From Oegoconia quadripuncta (Eukaryota > Arthropoda > Insecta > Lepidoptera > Autostichidae), in assembly GCA_949316235.1 (NCBI GenBank), contig OX438750.1, positions 16,556,865-16,620,864 on the forward strand: a DNA stretch of 64,000 bases. The letters are read 5' to 3'. Under the pieces are notes generated by a model that was given only the letters and a program-made list of their open reading frames with translations, ran no database searches and was not told where the DNA came from. Each line of letters starts with the position of its first letter. The stretch's first letter is position 1. This document shows, piece after piece, positions 49,401 through 52,400 of this stretch. Position numbers and translations under genes: made by a program.

Positions 49401-52400
49401 TTGTCGATCTGTAAACATTATATTGATAAACACACAGCATAAATCCAAATTCAAAATGATTCAAACATTAATCTTCCATTTGGTATACGAAAGCTCCAAA
49501 TTTGGAATGCATTTCATGCATTTGAACCTTTTCGACACGGACTCGAATATCGACAGTAGAAACATTTAGAACTTTAAGTCATATCCCTAATAAATATGCG
49601 ACGCCAGTGAAACGAACGCTTTTGTCAGTTTCAACATGGGTCCTAAAAACTTCAAATATATTTGATGGCGTTTTATTGTGTCAGCCTCTTCCATTCATCA
49701 ACAGTTAATACAACCAAAGGCGAAAGGGGTCCATGACCAAATGGCAAAAACGTCATGTCTCTTCAAAGCTTTGGTAATGTACCAGCTATATTGAGACCCT
49801 TACGTCACCTCTTACATAATAGTTACATGACGTCAGAATATGATTTAAAAGTACAAACTTGCGTCAAACAACGACACCCTTCTGACGCCATAACAAAAAT
49901 GTGTGTTGTGCCTTACATTAATGCCATATAACATTAAACAACAATTAGTTAAAGAGTACAGTCTGAAACAGAGAAACCTATACCTACAGGTCTGTAATAA
50001 TACAAATTATTATTAAACAGGAAATCATGAACGTTTTTGGATAAGTTTTTATTTAATTATAGCAAATTACTAAGTTCAACTATATACTAACGCCCATATT
50101 TCAGAACATTGCTCAAGTCGAGATCTCCGCTTGAGCATAGTTATTAAGAGATGCTGCTATACAAGTTACATAAAGCTGCCCATTTTTAACTGTCCTCAAG
50201 TGGAGATCTCTACTTGAGCAATGTTCTGAAATATGGGCCTAAAAGTACTATTGAAAAACATTCATGATTACCTAAGAACACTTGTATATGTATATATCCT
50301 TGGACATAAACACAATGCCATCTAGGTCCACATTAGGCAACTATAGGCTTGTGTTTTGGATACCAGATGGTTGATATACTACATAAATACATTTTTTTTT
50401 TTATATACTTATTATAACATCCATAACTCGGGTACACATGTCTGTATTCTTCACACAAACATATGCCCCAGCGGGATTCGAACCCGCGACCTTATGGTAT
50501 AGTGGTCAGACTTTCTAACCACTACACCACACAGGTCGTATATGCTTTACAGAAATGTGTATCCATAGTATCGAAACAGTGTCAAAGTCATGCTTTATTT
50601 TGTAGGTACACAGTCCACTTCAAATAGTCAGATTTTACATCTTTTAAGCTACTACTTGTTTAAAAGGCAATTTTCCTATGAAAAGAACAAACAAGAAACT
50701 CGAAGGGTTGCCCTTTTTTAAAAACAGGTCTTTTATATTACGAAAAGGCACAATATTTCATTATTACTGGTGAAATAGCCTGGCATGCGAACAAGCTCAT
50801 ATGTCCAGGGATGATCATCATCTAAATAATCTGATATTTTATAAAATGCTTTTTTAATAAGTTTCTGTCTTATAGTAACTTTAAATTTATTGAATCAAAT
50901 CATATCAAATCAAAATATTTTATTTCATAGGATAAAATTACCACTTGAAAACGTCACTATTAAAATTACATTTAAATTTACTGCTCATTCACAAAGCTGA
51001 CTCACTAAAGAAGAACGAGCAAGAAACTCTAGGGTTGCTGTTTTAAACAGATTATGGGTTACAATTTGTGATTTGATAATTATGAATAATAAAACAGCTA
51101 TTGTCCATGCTTGCTTATCATTCAAATAGTCAGTGATTTTATAATAGCCTTTTGCTAATAATTTCTGTTTTATGCTTGCTTTAAATTTATTTAAAGGCAA
51201 ATTTTGAATGTCTATGGGAACTTGCCCTTTAAAGTATTTGTGAAGTCAGCTAACATAAACAGATAACTGGTTCTTATTCCTTGTAATAACATTGTGCCTA
51301 TCAGTATTTTTAGCGAATAAGGTTATATTTTTTTTGCATATAACAAATTGTCATAATAAGTTATTAATTTATTAATTAAGTTATTGTTAAGATATTAATT
51401 TCCTTAAACTTATCTCTAAGAGACACTCTAGGTCCGAATTTATAAATGGCACGAATAGCACGCTTCTGCAGAACAAAAATGAAATGTATGTCAGCAGCGT
51501 TTCAAGTTGTGGATATAGCTACCAGTCTTGCAGTATGAACGTTTGTTAAATTTCTGATTTTTAAGATATAGGTTTAAAGTTAGTGGAATCGGATGTACTA
51601 CCTGCTTGAAAGGATTAGGAAACTATTGAAAGGAAGATTTTGTATATCAACAGGAACCTTATTGAAAAAACGTATACATAACCCTTTGAATGAATTACTG
51701 ACTTTGCGGAGGTGACTTATATGACCTGCAAGTTTATCTTTATTTCTTGTATTGACACCATGTTTATCACTATTTTTCCTAAATGACTCTATATTTTTTT
51801 TTACATATATTAAATTTTCAATAATGTGCTGTGACGAAAAGGTTTAATTCTTTCTCTAAGTGACACTGCAGGTCTCAATTGATAAATTGCGCGAACATCT
51901 CGTTTTTGTAAAACAAAGATTGTATTTATATCCGCGGCATTTCCCCAAAGCAAGACACCGTAAGACATCAGGCTATGGAAATAACTAAAATACGAGTATA
52001 CTAATCTAGCAGTATTTACGTCCGATATTTGTCAAATTGAGCTTCTTCGCCAATTTATGGATATATTTTTTCTCATTAACTAACAAATTATTTACCGTAA
52101 ACCATTCTGCTATTTGAGAAATAGTGTTGTTCATTTCGTCATAATTTAATTTTAGTCTATTTACTTTAAACAACACAGAGGTATCGTCAGCAAACAATAC
52201 TATTTCATGTTTATCCTTTACAAGGTTTGGCAAGTCATTTATGTAAACCAAAAACAAAAATGGTCCGAGAATGGAGCCTTGTGGGACGAACACAAAAGTG
52301 TATACATTACCCTTTGAAAGAATTACTGACAGGCGATTTATGTGACCTGCAAGTTTATCTTTACTTCTTGTATTGACATCATGTTTATCACTATTTTTCT